A stretch of 64,000 nucleotides of DNA, from positions 248,001 to 312,000 of the forward strand of contig NZ_JABEQF010000001.1 of assembly GCF_014174355.1 (NCBI RefSeq), given 5' to 3'. This DNA comes from Gluconacetobacter azotocaptans. GTDB lineage: Bacteria; Pseudomonadota; Alphaproteobacteria; Acetobacterales; Acetobacteraceae. The position numbers were made by a program, and so were the translations under genes. Positions 51,477 to 60,325 of this stretch are shown here, piece by piece (the first letter of the stretch is position 1; each line of letters begins with the position of its first letter). The notes under the pieces are model-generated. The model did no database searches, was not told the origin of the DNA, and saw only the letters and a program-made list of their open reading frames with translations.

Positions 51477-51830
51477 TCAGGGCAGGGCGGCGATGCCCGT
51501 CAGTTCCACGCGCCAGTAGGGGTCGGCCAGGCTGGCCTCGACGGTGGCGCGGGCGGGCTTGTTGGCGGGGTCCAGCCAGGCGTCCCATGCCCGGTTCATG
51601 CCGGCCATGTCGCCCATGTCGGCCAGGAAGATCTGCACCGTGATCAGGCGGCTCTTGTCGGTGCCGGCCTCGGCCAGCAGGGCGTCGACCTGCCGCAGGA
51701 TGTCGGCCATCTGGCCCTCGGCATCCAGTGTGGCGTCATCGGCCACCTGACCGGCAAGATAGACCAGCCCATTATGGACGACCGCGCCGGTCAGGCGGGC
51801 TTCGGGTTGCAGGCGGGTAATGGGCGACAT
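51477..51830 (-). CDS. RidA/YjgF/Rid-family protein
   Basis: A 117-residue Rid-family protein. The characteristic C-terminal part includes KPARATVEASLADPYWRVELT, where the Arg equivalent to the RidA imine-binding arginine is present. RidA hydrolyses reactive 2-aminoacrylate-type imines; other subgroups lack that activity. Sequences like VYLAGQVADDA place it in a Rid subgroup rather than RidA itself. It converges on the LysR gene, stops eight bases away, and is not obviously linked to its neighbours. Confidence 0.85.
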   Translation of the reverse strand: MSPITRLQPEARLTGAVVHNGLVYLAGQVADDATLDAEGQMADILRQVDALLAEAGTDKSRLITVQIFLADMGDMAGMNRAWDAWLDPANKPARATVEASLADPYWRVELTGIAALP

Positions 51831-51914
51831 CGGATGGCCTTCCTCTGATGGATGGGCGGAGGATCGGGACGATAGACCGATCGGGCCCTGTGGAAACAGG
51901 GGGGGGCGGCGCCG

Positions 51915-53306
51915 TCAGCGCGCCGGGCGGTCGGTCAGCGTGCCGAGGAAGGCGACGATATCCTGCCGCTCCCGGTCCGTCAGGGCCGGGGCGTCGCCCG
52001 GGTGGCGGTCGAACGGTGCGTCGGTGGTATCGATGTTCGATTGGTAGGGCTGCGGAAGGTCGTCGTATTTCAGCACATGCCCCTTCGCATCGACGGGGTA
52101 CACCCGTTGCGGCGCGATATCACGGAACGTGTAAAAAGCCAGGACCTGATCCAGCGTGCGAAAGACCCCATTATGGAAGAAGGCATGCCGGGTGGCGGTG
52201 TTGCGCAGGGTCGGGGTCGTGAACATGCCGCACCACATGGCCTGCCCCGTCATGTCGGGGCGCTGCGGCCCGCACAGGCCCAGATCATGGAATGCCGCGT
52301 CGCGATTGACGGCCAATGCACGGTTCCGGGGGGCGCCGAGGGCTTCGAACTGGTGATCGGTCAGCAGCGGCGGCGCGCCGTCCGGGCCGGGCCGGTCGGG
52401 ATGGCAGGCCGCGCAATTGCCTTTGGCCGGGTCGTTGAACAACAGATATCCCCGCCGTTCGGCCGGCGTCAGGCGCGCCCGGCCTTCCAGCCAGGCGTCG
52501 AACCGGCTGGAATAGGGATGGAAGGCCGGATCCTCGATCTGATAGCGCGACACGGCGAACAGCGCCTCGGCCAGCAGCAGGTCCGGCGACTGTGCCGCGG
52601 CGGGGCCGGCCAGTTGTAGCAAGACCCTAGTGTAGGGGGCATGGGCCAGCCGCGACAGGACGATGGCGCGGCTGGAAGCCATTTCCTGCGGGTCGAACAG
52701 CGGGCCGGACGCCTGCTGTTGCAGTGTGTCGGCCCGCCCGTCCCAGAACAGTCCGCCCTGCGGGACCAGGTTGGTGGCCGATGCCGCGACGTTCTGCGCG
52801 CTTTTGGCCGCGTGGGGCGCTGGCGGCCCAGCGGCGGCTGCTGGGGGTGGGCCTTCGCTCTCGGCGTCGTCGGGGCCGATACTGAATCCGGGCCGGCGTT
52901 CCAGATAGGTCAGCGTCGGCACGGCGCGCAGGCCCTGCCGGGTCAGGTCGTGGCCCCCGCGCGCCACCATGTCCTGGCCGGGAGGGCCGTAATGTGCGGC
53001 CCGGTCGTGGCATGACGCGCAGGAGAGCCGCCCCGATCCCGACAGAGCCTGGTCATGGAAGATTGCCCGGCCCGCCAGCGCCATGGCCGACAGCGGCGCC
53101 GAGAGCGGCCGTTGCAACCGCACCGGACAGGGATTGCCGCCGTCGCTGGCGGGCAGGCATGCGCCGGCCCCCATGGCGCTGGACTGGGCATTGCCCAGCG
53201 CCGGCCAGAGAACGAGCCCCAGGATGGGAAGCCAACGAAGAGGCGGACGACCAACCGGCAGCCATCCGAATGGCCGCCGGGGGGCGTCGGCGCGGGGCCG
53301 GGTCAT
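51915..53306 (-). CDS. Dihaem cytochrome c peroxidase-like protein (CcpA/MauG superfamily)
   Basis: A 463-residue secreted protein. An N-terminal hydrophobic stretch with GNA cleavage-like site (about residues 26-41) is followed by two haem sites, CASCH at 96-100 and CAACH at 298-302. Spacing of about 200 residues and the RADTLQQQASGPL segment match the bacterial dihaem peroxidase/MauG superfamily. A Pro/Ala-rich insert lies at 150-175. It should act in the periplasm, reducing peroxide or oxidising an unknown partner. ATG 53306 is five bases from the phosphoesterase stop, so the pair forms an operon. Confidence 0.85.
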   Translation of the reverse strand: MTRPRADAPRRPFGWLPVGRPPLRWLPILGLVLWPALGNAQSSAMGAGACLPASDGGNPCPVRLQRPLSAPLSAMALAGRAIFHDQALSGSGRLSCASCHDRAAHYGPPGQDMVARGGHDLTRQGLRAVPTLTYLERRPGFSIGPDDAESEGPPPAAAAGPPAPHAAKSAQNVAASATNLVPQGGLFWDGRADTLQQQASGPLFDPQEMASSRAIVLSRLAHAPYTRVLLQLAGPAAAQSPDLLLAEALFAVSRYQIEDPAFHPYSSRFDAWLEGRARLTPAERRGYLLFNDPAKGNCAACHPDRPGPDGAPPLLTDHQFEALGAPRNRALAVNRDAAFHDLGLCGPQRPDMTGQAMWCGMFTTPTLRNTATRHAFFHNGVFRTLDQVLAFYTFRDIAPQRVYPVDAKGHVLKYDDLPQPYQSNIDTTDAPFDRHPGDAPALTDRERQDIVAFLGTLTDRPAR

Positions 53307-53310
53307 GCCG

Positions 53311-55011
53311 TTATCGGGAAGGCCGCGTGGTTGCCGTCCGCAACGGCGTGCCGCTACGGGGATCGAGGTAAAGGGGGACCAGGCGCGGTGGCTGCGTGAA
53401 GTCGAACAGGCCGGACAAATCCGCGGCGTCGGCATCGAACGAGCCGCCGCCCAGGCGGGCGCCACCCAGCCAGTTATCCTCGATGAACCGGGTGACCGAA
53501 CTCTGAGTGATCAGGGTATGGCCGACGTAGTTGGTCCGCGCCCAGGGCGAGACGACGATCAGCGGAAGGCGGGTGCCGGGGCCACAGCGTCCGTTGACCG
53601 GCTTGCCGTCCACGCCGGCCGGCCGGGTGCCGGTGCCGCATCGGCCCGGTCCGTTCAACTGGTCGGTCTCGGCGTCGAACGAGGCGCGGGTGGTGGGCGT
53701 GAAGGCGTGATCGTACCAGCCGTCCGAATCGTCCCACGCGATGATGATGGCGGTGTGCTTCCATTCCGGCCGATGCTGCACGGCGTTGATGACACCGACG
53801 AGGCCCTGCTGCTCGTCCAGCGGGTCGGAATAGCCGGCATGGCCGTCCTGATAGGCCGGCAGTTTCAGGAACGACACCGCGGGTAGCTGTCCGGTGCGCA
53901 GGGCGGCGAAGAAATCATGCAGGTCGTATTCGTGGTTCGCCGGATCGCGCGTGGTGCCGTCGGGGCCGAACGTATGGCCGATGGCGGCGACGGACCCCGG
54001 CCGGGCATGGGTAGGGTTGGCGGTGCTGGGATAGTACTGGAACCAGTTGTGATGCGGGATGTAGTCGACGACGGTTTCGCCAACGAGGGGCGAGGGTGTG
54101 GCGCGCTGGCATCCGGTGGACCCGTCGGGGTTGCGCAGGCCCAGGTCGAACCCGCCCATGAACCCGCCCCACGAAATGTCGGCGGCATTCAGCAGGTCGC
54201 CGATATTGCGCCCGCGCATCACCACCTGGTCTCCGGGAACCGAACATACGTCGTGGGCGGGGTCGATGTCGTTGATCATCGTCCAGCCGCCCTGTCCGTC
54301 GGCAATGTAGGGCGACGAGATCTGCCGGGTCGCGGGCTTCTGCGTCGTCGCGACGATCTGCATGCCGTTGGTCTGGCCTGACACCACCTCCAGCGCGCCG
54401 GGGGTCGAGGGGCCGTAGGTATCGGTATAGGCCGCGTCGCTCATGGCGAATCTCTGGACATAGCGCCACAATGCGCCGACGGTGTTGCCGTCATAATAGC
54501 CCATGACCTGCCCGCGGGTGGCGAATGCGCCGACACCGCCCGGCGTGCCGCGCCCGGTGTGAAGGGGAAACAGGTCGGCCTTGCCGCCGTTATAGGCCAG
54601 TTGTTCGGCCGTGTAGGCGTGGTTCTGGTCGGCGGTGGCGGCCTGGCTCCGGTCCAGTCGGAAGGGCAGGGCGGCCTCGCGCCCGTTGAGCGGGCCGGCA
54701 TTGGGGTTGGACGTCAGCAGGCCGGCGGCCGCCAGCGTATTGGCCACAGGGGTACCCGCCCGCGCGACGAAGGCCGGTTCGCCCGGAGGGTTGGCCGCCT
54801 GCGGATAGGTGGCGAAATAATGGTCGAACGAGACGTTTTCGTCATACACGACGATCAGGTGCCGGATTGGCGTGGCGGGGGCATGCGCCTCCGCCCCCGC
54901 CCCCAAGGCTGGTCCCGAGCGCATGAGAAGGGGACTGGAGAGCGCGGTGGCCATAAGGACAGACAGCACGCACCGTCTAGATGTTACAATTGGGCGACAG
55001 AGGGCAAACAT
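53311..55011 (-). CDS. Secreted phosphoesterase, phospholipase C / AcpA-like
   Basis: A 566-residue protein of the phosphoesterase (PF04185-type) family that includes phosphatidylcholine phospholipase C and acid phosphatase AcpA. VYDENVSFDHYFATYP (about residues 55-70) holds the metal/nucleophile region. Later HNWFQYY, DDSDGWYDHAF and SPWARTNYVGH are family motifs. The N-terminus (TSRRCVLSVLMATALSSPLL) has an arginine pair and hydrophobic stretch suggesting Tat or Sec export. It may release phosphate from organic phosphates or phospholipids outside the cytoplasm. It is followed closely by a dihaem peroxidase, an unexplained partnership. Confidence 0.85.
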   Translation of the reverse strand: MFALCRPIVTSRRCVLSVLMATALSSPLLMRSGPALGAGAEAHAPATPIRHLIVVYDENVSFDHYFATYPQAANPPGEPAFVARAGTPVANTLAAAGLLTSNPNAGPLNGREAALPFRLDRSQAATADQNHAYTAEQLAYNGGKADLFPLHTGRGTPGGVGAFATRGQVMGYYDGNTVGALWRYVQRFAMSDAAYTDTYGPSTPGALEVVSGQTNGMQIVATTQKPATRQISSPYIADGQGGWTMINDIDPAHDVCSVPGDQVVMRGRNIGDLLNAADISWGGFMGGFDLGLRNPDGSTGCQRATPSPLVGETVVDYIPHHNWFQYYPSTANPTHARPGSVAAIGHTFGPDGTTRDPANHEYDLHDFFAALRTGQLPAVSFLKLPAYQDGHAGYSDPLDEQQGLVGVINAVQHRPEWKHTAIIIAWDDSDGWYDHAFTPTTRASFDAETDQLNGPGRCGTGTRPAGVDGKPVNGRCGPGTRLPLIVVSPWARTNYVGHTLITQSSVTRFIEDNWLGGARLGGGSFDADAADLSGLFDFTQPPRLVPLYLDPRSGTPLRTATTRPSR

Positions 55012-55039
55012 AGTCGTAAGTATAAAGGAGGATAGGAAG

Positions 55040-55081
55040 ATGGGAAACGGTTTTCTGGACCGGCAGAACGATCTGTTGTGA
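55040..55081 (+). CDS. Possible 13-residue mini-ORF with strong ribosome site
   Basis: AAAGGAGG (55024-55031) stands eight bases before an ATG that opens a 13-codon frame (MGNGFLDRQNDLL) ending in TGA. The ribosome site is among the best in the window, yet the ORF is tiny. It lies in the 174-base gap between the phosphoesterase start and the membrane protein at 55186. It may be a leader peptide, a translated remnant, or chance. Confidence 0.2.
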   Translation: MGNGFLDRQNDLL

Positions 55082-55185
55082 TGCCCCTGATTGCGGATAA
55101 GGCGTATAGTGCGTGACCGCCCCGAGAGCCGGAGGGTGCGGACGCTGATCGTCAGCGTGGATTTCCTTAGGGATGTGAGTTTTTG

Positions 55186-57222
55186 ATGGAAGACAGGGCG
55201 CTCAAGTTATCAGACCTGACGATCTTGATCGCGTTGCCGATCATCCTGTTTCAGGTTTTTCAGTATATGGAGGTGGAGAACCCGATTTATATTTGGGATT
55301 ACAAGGCCTACTGGCTGACTTGGGAAAATTTTTCCCAGATGGCGGTCCACGCGCCATGGCATTGGGTCAAGGCGAATTTGGCAAGCATAAATGGAAGTGA
55401 TTACAATACGTCGCCAATTTCCGTCCTGTTTCCATTTTATTTCATCGGTATAGGGAGCAGGTTAGAGTATGTTCTTGGACTGTCTCTGTTTTATCTTCTG
55501 CCCATCGTGTATCTGACCGCTGCGATCTTCGACAGGCTGAAACCCGGCCAGTCGCGGTTGTGGCAGGGGGTAATCGTTCTTGCCACGACGGCCTACGCGC
55601 CATTCTGGAAACCGATCCTCCGAGGGTATCCGGATGATGTCGGTCTGATCGCCATCATGCTTGCCATCCTGTATGTGCTTCGCACCGATCTGACCGGCAG
55701 GATACGGCCGAAGACCATCCTGATGCTCGGTATCCTGATGTGGATGCCTTTTCTGCTGCGGCGGTGGTATGCCTATACCGTGGTGTCGCTGTACATGACG
55801 ATGCCCTTCCTGAATTTCATGCTGTTTTCGGGGCAGGAGAAGTCAAAACTGGTGCAATTCAAGAATGTAGCCGGCCATTTCGTTGGCGCCGGCATTGTTT
55901 CTATCGTATTTGCTATTATATTTCAGCTTAGTCTGCTCCGACGCATTGTCGGAACAAATTATTCCTATATCTATTCGGCTTATCAGACCGATTTCCAGAC
56001 GTCGTTGCATTATATGCTGCATGACGGTGGATTATATATGCTTCCGTTTTTCTGTGTTGGCGCCATATGGAGCATGTCCAGGACCAGAAGCCCGGCAAAG
56101 AATTTCTGTCTTTTTTCGGCGGCAAATTTATTCATCAGCTTTATCCTTTTTACACGCACGCAGAGCCCGGGCATGCAGCATTGTCTGCCGTTTTCGATGT
56201 GGGTTTTGTTCACATCTCTTTTCGGGTTTCGATGGTTGCTTGACCTGATCCGCAATGGTGCCGCTCAGAGGGCCGTGATGCGCCTGGCGGCCGTGACTCT
56301 GTTGCTCATTTTCATGGCGACGTTCAACAGGGTGCAGGGCAGGGCCATGCTGGTTAACGACTACATGCCATCGAAACTCTACCCGCTTCATCTGGATAAT
56401 TTTCAGAATTACCGGACGATGGCCGACACGCTGGAAAAACTGGCGTCGGGCGACGACAGGATCCTGGTGCTGAGTTCGAATGACATATTGAGCGACGATC
56501 TGGTATCAACCCTGACGCATGGTCGTATCGACAGCCATCTGGTTTACGCGTCGCAGGTCGATTTGCGTGACAGGCTGCGTCTGACCGAATTCATGGCGCG
56601 ATATGTGGTCGTGGCCGACCCGATCCAGATTCACCTTCATCCGGAGGGACAGAGGGTGATTGCGATTCCTGCGCAGGAAATACTGAGTGGGAGGGGGATC
56701 GGGGCGGCTTACAGAAGGACAGATATGGCGTTTCATCTGTCCAATAACGTAACGGCAACCATCTTTGAAAAAATCAGGCCATTTACGCCGGACGAGGCGG
56801 AACGGTTTATCAAGGAATTCGTGGATTTCTATCCGGACTGGAAAGGGGCGTATTCGACGCCGTTGAGCGAATCCTATCTGACGGCGAACATTGCGCGGGG
56901 GGATATCTGGGGCGCATTCGACCTGGGTTTCAACGGAGAAGCTATCGTCGCCCATCCGGGGGAACATTCGCCGACCATCGTGGACTGGTATTTCGGCACC
57001 CTTCACGAGTTGGCTTTTCGTTCGACCAATACCCGCTGCCCGACAGCCGACGGGGTGACGATCCAACTGGCGCAGGGGGACGGCGCGCCGATCCGGATCG
57101 AGGTGCCGAACGGCGGCACGCGAGAGGTCGACGTGTCGGCGCTGGCTGGAAAAACCGGGCGGGTCGTCATTGATAAGAACGGGAATTCGGCCTGCGATGA
57201 GGTAGAAATCACAGCGCGATAG
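55186..57222 (+). CDS. Large polytopic membrane protein, GT-C-like
   Basis: A 678-residue protein with about ten helices in the first 400 residues and a soluble C-terminal part of about 270 residues. WDYKAYWLTWENFS after the first helix gives the acidic residue expected in GT-C loops. I recognise no named family. It is the first gene of a lower-GC island with a DUF4422-GT8 protein and a GtrB-like GT2. Together they look like a glycosyl-modification unit, where a polyprenyl-phosphate sugar is transferred outside the cytoplasm. ATG 55186 is preferred over a TTG one codon earlier. The ribosome site is weak. Confidence 0.6.
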   Translation: MEDRALKLSDLTILIALPIILFQVFQYMEVENPIYIWDYKAYWLTWENFSQMAVHAPWHWVKANLASINGSDYNTSPISVLFPFYFIGIGSRLEYVLGLSLFYLLPIVYLTAAIFDRLKPGQSRLWQGVIVLATTAYAPFWKPILRGYPDDVGLIAIMLAILYVLRTDLTGRIRPKTILMLGILMWMPFLLRRWYAYTVVSLYMTMPFLNFMLFSGQEKSKLVQFKNVAGHFVGAGIVSIVFAIIFQLSLLRRIVGTNYSYIYSAYQTDFQTSLHYMLHDGGLYMLPFFCVGAIWSMSRTRSPAKNFCLFSAANLFISFILFTRTQSPGMQHCLPFSMWVLFTSLFGFRWLLDLIRNGAAQRAVMRLAAVTLLLIFMATFNRVQGRAMLVNDYMPSKLYPLHLDNFQNYRTMADTLEKLASGDDRILVLSSNDILSDDLVSTLTHGRIDSHLVYASQVDLRDRLRLTEFMARYVVVADPIQIHLHPEGQRVIAIPAQEILSGRGIGAAYRRTDMAFHLSNNVTATIFEKIRPFTPDEAERFIKEFVDFYPDWKGAYSTPLSESYLTANIARGDIWGAFDLGFNGEAIVAHPGEHSPTIVDWYFGTLHELAFRSTNTRCPTADGVTIQLAQGDGAPIRIEVPNGGTREVDVSALAGKTGRVVIDKNGNSACDEVEITAR

Positions 57223-57396
57223 GTCCATCGTCCAGGTCCGTAAAACGGGGTAGAGTAGCGGGGGAGAAGGAACCGGAGAGGTCCCTTTTGCCTTGATGTT
57301 GGGAAGAATTGCGAGAGAACATGCCGCCAGCGGTCGTGGTGCCACGGGAGACATGTTAAATCGTGAGAAGATGCGTGTTTGAAGAATGAGGCCGAA

Positions 57397-59262
57397 GTGA
57401 AGACCGAAATATATATCGCTGCCCACAGAGAAGCCGACATGCTTTCCGGAGCGTGCTTTATTCCGATCCAGGTAGGAAAATCTCTGTCGAACGAGGATAT
57501 GTACCCGACCGGCGACGATACAGGCGATAATATTTCGGAAAAAAATCATACCTTCTGCGAACTGACCGCTTTGTACTGGCTCTGGAAAAATACCTCCGGA
57601 CAGGATTATGTCGGGCTGTTCCATTATCGCCGCCATCTGAATTTTTCCCTGGTCGAAGGGCCGGAGGACCAGTGGGGGATGGTTGTCTATCCGGCGATGG
57701 ATGACGAATATGTGGATGCGAACAACCTGACCGACGATGGCGTGTCGTTTTTCGTCGGGGAGAACGACATCGTGCTGCCCAAGCGGTGGGATGTCCGACA
57801 GGCCGGCTCACGCACGATGCGGGAGCATTACAAGAGCGGCGGGCATCACAATATCAAGGACTATGACCGGGCAACGGAAATCATCAAGAAAAAATACCCC
57901 GCTTACGCGCCGTTCGTGCGCAAGGTGAATGAGTCTTCGCGGGGCTACTTCACCAACATGTTTGTCATGAAGCGGGACATTTTTGATCAATATTGCAGCT
58001 GGTTGTTCGATGTGCTGTTCGAGCTTGAACGACAGATCGACTTGTCGGCCTATTCCATTCAGGAAGATCGGGTCTTCGGCTACATTTCCGAGTGGCTTTT
58101 CAATATATTTATCGAAAAATATATGTATGATCACAAGGAAGTGAAAGTCCGCGAGGCCCAGCGTACGTTCGTCGAGAATCCACTGACGTCGGTGACGCCG
58201 TTCTTCGATGAGAACGCCGTTCCGATCGTCCTGTCGTTCAACGACGCCTTCACGCCTTATGCGGGCGCCTGTATCCAGTCCATCATCAATACGTCATCAG
58301 CGGACACGAATTACGATATCGTCGTCATCAATGACGATATATCGGACAATAGCAAGACGCTGTTGACCAGCCTCGCCAGCGGCAGGGCCAACATATCCAT
58401 ACGGTTCATCGAAGTCGGTTTCATATTCGATAAATTCGACCTCGATACGCATATGCATTTTTCCAGGGAAACGTACTATCGTCTTTGTATCCCGGAAATA
58501 TTTTCACATTATAGTCGAATCATTTATATTGATAGCGATACTATCATAAAGCGTGACCTGGCGCAGTTGTTCGCGACGGATCTTCAGGGGAAGATGGTGG
58601 GCGCGGTGCGGGACTGCGTCATGACGGGCTTCCGCAAGCTGCGCATTCCGTCGATGGCGGAATGCGGGGGGCTGGATGCGGACAGCTATCTGCGTGGATA
58701 TGTCGGGATGCCGGATCCGGCCGGCTATTTTCAGGCCGGCGTCATGGTCTTCGATCTTCCGCGGATAGATGGTGCGTATCCGGACCGTGTCCGGTCTATA
58801 TTGGAATCAGGTCGACGTTACTGGTTCCTGGATCAGGATATCCTGAATCTTCTTTTTCAGGGCAATGTCCATTACCTTGATATGCAATGGAACGTCTATC
58901 ACGGCAATGGCGATGTCCACACGTTTTTCGCCAATCTGCCGTCCGATATCCGCAAGGCCTACATGGATGCGCGAAAGGCGCCCTACATCATCCATTATGC
59001 CGGTGAGAAGAAGCCCTGGTCCTTTCCATTAATCGATTTCGCCGTCGATTTCTGGACCGTGCTGCGCCAGACCCCGTGGTATGAGTTCGTGGTCATGCGG
59101 AATGCAAAGGGGGCCTCGGAGACCGCTGTGCAGCATGGGTCGATAATCGTCGGGTTGCGCGACATAGCGCGCGCCGTTGCCAGCCCGATTGCCCCTCTGG
59201 GGTCGAAGCGGCGATCCGCATTGAGGAAAATATATAATGTCGCGCAAAAAATTCGAAATTGA
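57397..59262 (+). CDS. DUF4422-GT8 fusion glycosyltransferase
   Basis: A 621-residue two-domain protein. The N-terminal 250 residues are DUF4422 (TEIYIAAH at the start, ALYWLWKN and GLFHYRRHL near 80), a domain found in surface-polysaccharide glycosyltransferases. The remainder is a GT8 domain: IVLSFNDAFTPYAGACIQSI near 284 and the metal site YIDSDTII near 378. GT8 enzymes transfer glucose or galactose retaining configuration. GTG 57397 is chosen because the protein then starts with the DUF4422 strand; a TTG six codons upstream is possible. GC content is lower than the neighbouring catabolic genes, a hint of transfer. Confidence 0.8.
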   Translation: MKTEIYIAAHREADMLSGACFIPIQVGKSLSNEDMYPTGDDTGDNISEKNHTFCELTALYWLWKNTSGQDYVGLFHYRRHLNFSLVEGPEDQWGMVVYPAMDDEYVDANNLTDDGVSFFVGENDIVLPKRWDVRQAGSRTMREHYKSGGHHNIKDYDRATEIIKKKYPAYAPFVRKVNESSRGYFTNMFVMKRDIFDQYCSWLFDVLFELERQIDLSAYSIQEDRVFGYISEWLFNIFIEKYMYDHKEVKVREAQRTFVENPLTSVTPFFDENAVPIVLSFNDAFTPYAGACIQSIINTSSADTNYDIVVINDDISDNSKTLLTSLASGRANISIRFIEVGFIFDKFDLDTHMHFSRETYYRLCIPEIFSHYSRIIYIDSDTIIKRDLAQLFATDLQGKMVGAVRDCVMTGFRKLRIPSMAECGGLDADSYLRGYVGMPDPAGYFQAGVMVFDLPRIDGAYPDRVRSILESGRRYWFLDQDILNLLFQGNVHYLDMQWNVYHGNGDVHTFFANLPSDIRKAYMDARKAPYIIHYAGEKKPWSFPLIDFAVDFWTVLRQTPWYEFVVMRNAKGASETAVQHGSIIVGLRDIARAVASPIAPLGSKRRSALRKIYNVAQKIRN

Positions 59263-59297
59263 ATTGGTGACGGCCCGTCCGGATTCCGTGTGACAAG

Positions 59298-60266
59298 ATG
59301 ACGAAGCAAATGACGCCGATATTGGCCATTGTTGTGCCATGCTATAATGAATCGGAAGTCTTTCCTCTGTGTCTTCGCGAATTGTCGGCCGTCATGGCCG
59401 GCATGGTCGGAAACGGGTTGATTGCCGGCAACAGCTACCTTCTGTTCGTCGATGACGGCAGCAAGGACGACAGTTGGGCCCAGATCGAAGCGGCCTGCCG
59501 TGGCAACGGCCATGTGCAGGGCCTGAAGCTGTCGCGGAACAAGGGCCATCAGCTTGCCTTGCTGGCGGGCCTTGCGGCGGCGGATGCCGACATCATCGTC
59601 AGCATAGATGCCGATCTTCAGGATGATATTTCGGTCATACCGGACATGGTGAAGGCATATCTCGCCGGCAGCGACATCGTGTACGGCGTGCGTGGGTCAC
59701 GCGATGCGGACAGCGGCTTCAAGCGTGTCACGGCCGAAGGCTTCTACAAAGTCATGGGGCTGATGGGGGTGCAGCAGGTCTTTAACCATGCCGATTTCCG
59801 GTTGCTCAGTCGGCGGGCGTGCGCGGCGCTGCTCTCGTACCGCGAGCAGAATATCTATCTGCGCGGCCTGGTTCCGCTTATCGGCTTCACATCATCCTGC
59901 GTCTATTATGATCGCGCCGAACGCGCGGCGGGGGAATCGAAATATCCGCTGAAAAAGATGATCGCCCTGGCGCTGGAGGGCATTACATCGCTCACCGTCA
60001 CGCCGCTGCGGATCATCGCGACCCTGGGCCTGTCCATATCGGCCCTGTCCATGGTGGCCACCGTTTATTCGATCGTGATGAAATATACCGGCAAGACGGT
60101 GGAAGGCTGGACATCGGTCATGATCGCCATCTTCTTCATGGGCGGTGTCCAGATGCTGTCCCTGGGCATTATCGGCGAATATGTCGGCAAAATTTACATG
60201 GAGACGAAAGGCCGGCCGAAGTTTTTCGTGGAAAAACATGTGGGTAGTCTACGCGACGCATCGTAA
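59298..60266 (+). CDS. Polyprenyl-phosphate glycosyltransferase, GtrB/DPM1-like GT2
   Basis: A 322-residue GT2. The catalytic domain has VVPCYNESEVFPL near residue 13, DDGSKDDSW near 51 and SIDADLQDD near 101. Two C-terminal helices (about 240-262 and 270-292) and GEYVGKIYMETKGRPKF are typical of GtrB/bactoprenol glucosyltransferases. It should make polyprenyl-phosphate glucose or a similar donor at the membrane, to be used by a GT-C enzyme such as the product of 55186. The expected small GtrA flippase is not seen in the island. Confidence 0.88.
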   Translation: MTKQMTPILAIVVPCYNESEVFPLCLRELSAVMAGMVGNGLIAGNSYLLFVDDGSKDDSWAQIEAACRGNGHVQGLKLSRNKGHQLALLAGLAAADADIIVSIDADLQDDISVIPDMVKAYLAGSDIVYGVRGSRDADSGFKRVTAEGFYKVMGLMGVQQVFNHADFRLLSRRACAALLSYREQNIYLRGLVPLIGFTSSCVYYDRAERAAGESKYPLKKMIALALEGITSLTVTPLRIIATLGLSISALSMVATVYSIVMKYTGKTVEGWTSVMIAIFFMGGVQMLSLGIIGEYVGKIYMETKGRPKFFVEKHVGSLRDAS

Positions 60267-60325
60267 TGCCCCTCCACAAACAGCAGGTCGATCTGACGGC
60301 CGCGAGGGGCCGCCGGATGTGAACA

